NCBI GenBank assembly: GCA_029863125.1 | Contig: JAOTWB010000021.1 | Span: 1-42,143 of the forward strand | Length of the DNA stretch: 42,143 bases | From: Gammaproteobacteria bacterium | GTDB taxonomy: Bacteria; Pseudomonadota; Gammaproteobacteria; Steroidobacterales; Woeseiaceae | Direction of reading: 5' to 3' | Shown here: in pieces, positions 42,096 through 42,143 of the stretch | Position numbering within the stretch: position 1 is the stretch's first letter | Layout: every line of letters begins with the position of its first letter | Notes under the pieces: model-generated | Told to the model about the DNA's origin: nothing | Seen by the model: the letters and a program-made list of their open reading frames with translations, nothing else | The model's database searches: none | Program-made: the position numbers and the translations under genes

Positions 42096-42143
42096 CTAGT
42101 GCGGAGTGTCGGCGACCGGCACGACCTGGTAAAAGGTTTCTTG
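42096..42143 (-). CDS. C-terminal end of an unidentified gene (runs off window end)
   Basis: On the minus strand an open frame enters at 42143 and ends with TAG at 42098-42096, nine bases before the truD start. It would encode QETFYQVVPVADTPH. Fifteen residues are too few to name it, and another frame is also open here, so this is inferred from spacing alone. ispF would be the usual truD neighbour, but the ending does not look like IspF. Confidence 0.4.
   Translation of the reverse strand, partial: QETFYQVVPVADTPH

Noticed and set aside
1-42143. CRISPR arrays, tRNA/rRNA genes, prophage or insertion sequences
   Set aside because: I looked for regularly spaced repeats, cloverleaf-type sequence and transposase or phage proteins and saw none.

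Overview
The window is a compact, GC-rich stretch of gammaproteobacterial chromosome. It carries about 45 genes, almost all recognisable housekeeping or envelope genes, with very short spacers and many 4-base stop/start overlaps. Markers of the class are mfd next to csiV, nlpD-rpoS, rpoE-rseABC, truD, sdhE/ygfX/ygfZ and a LolCDE-type exporter. The block rpfE-recJ-prfB-lysS recalls the Xanthomonas rpf region. My best guess is a deep-branching order near Xanthomonadales, Chromatiales or Woeseiales. This rests on gene content and order only. I see no tRNA, rRNA, insertion sequence, prophage or CRISPR array.

Layout. 1-5019: truncated comEC, divergent from a DUF2062 membrane protein, then the lipoprotein exporter operon (two LolC/E-type permeases and LolD, minus strand). 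5020-9923: a divergent spacer with an 11-bp inverted repeat, a small secreted protein with its own promoter-like box and terminator, then mfd and csiV (plus strand). 9900-28872: an unbroken 19-kb minus-strand array. Read in the direction of transcription it holds succinate dehydrogenase with its assembly factors (sdhAF4, sdhC, sdhD, sdhA, sdhB, two REP-like repeats, sdhE, ygfX), then the sigma-E stress operon (rpoE, rseA, rseB, rseC). Next come a glutaredoxin-like gene, lepA, lepB, a DUF4845 gene, rnc, era, recO, pdxJ, acpS and an exonuclease gene. It ends with rlmD, nagZ, a thioinosine phosphorylase-type gene and a degenerate GGDEF protein. 28922-29968: ygfZ (plus), followed by a 387-base spacer rich in large imperfect palindromes. 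29969-35299: lysS, prfB (with the programmed +1 frameshift), recJ and an rpfE-like gene (minus). 35312-39334: an Mth938-domain gene (plus), then rpoS, nlpD, a YqaA-type membrane gene, pcm and surE (minus). 39432-42143: an Smr-domain gene and an orphan secreted protein (plus), a very short SHOCT-type gene, truD and the last codons of another gene (minus).

How the genes work together. Three envelope themes recur: outer-membrane lipoprotein export (Lol), sigma-E sensing with signal peptidase, and peptidoglycan upkeep (CsiV, NagZ, NlpD). Sigma-E appears to control its own operon from a GAACTT-N16-TCTAT box. Respiration is represented by a complete SDH operon with three maturation or neighbouring factors plus divergent YgfZ. 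Translation and RNA functions (LepA, RNase III, Era, RlmD, LysS, RF2, TruD) and repair (Mfd, RecO, RecJ) fill the rest.

I did not find a convincing new multi-gene system. The observations most worth following are the palindromic repeat family at 29593-29924, an RpoS with no region 1.1, the REP-like pair inside the sdh operon, mixed LolC/LolE features in the two permeases, and a PAS protein whose GGDEF signature is lost.
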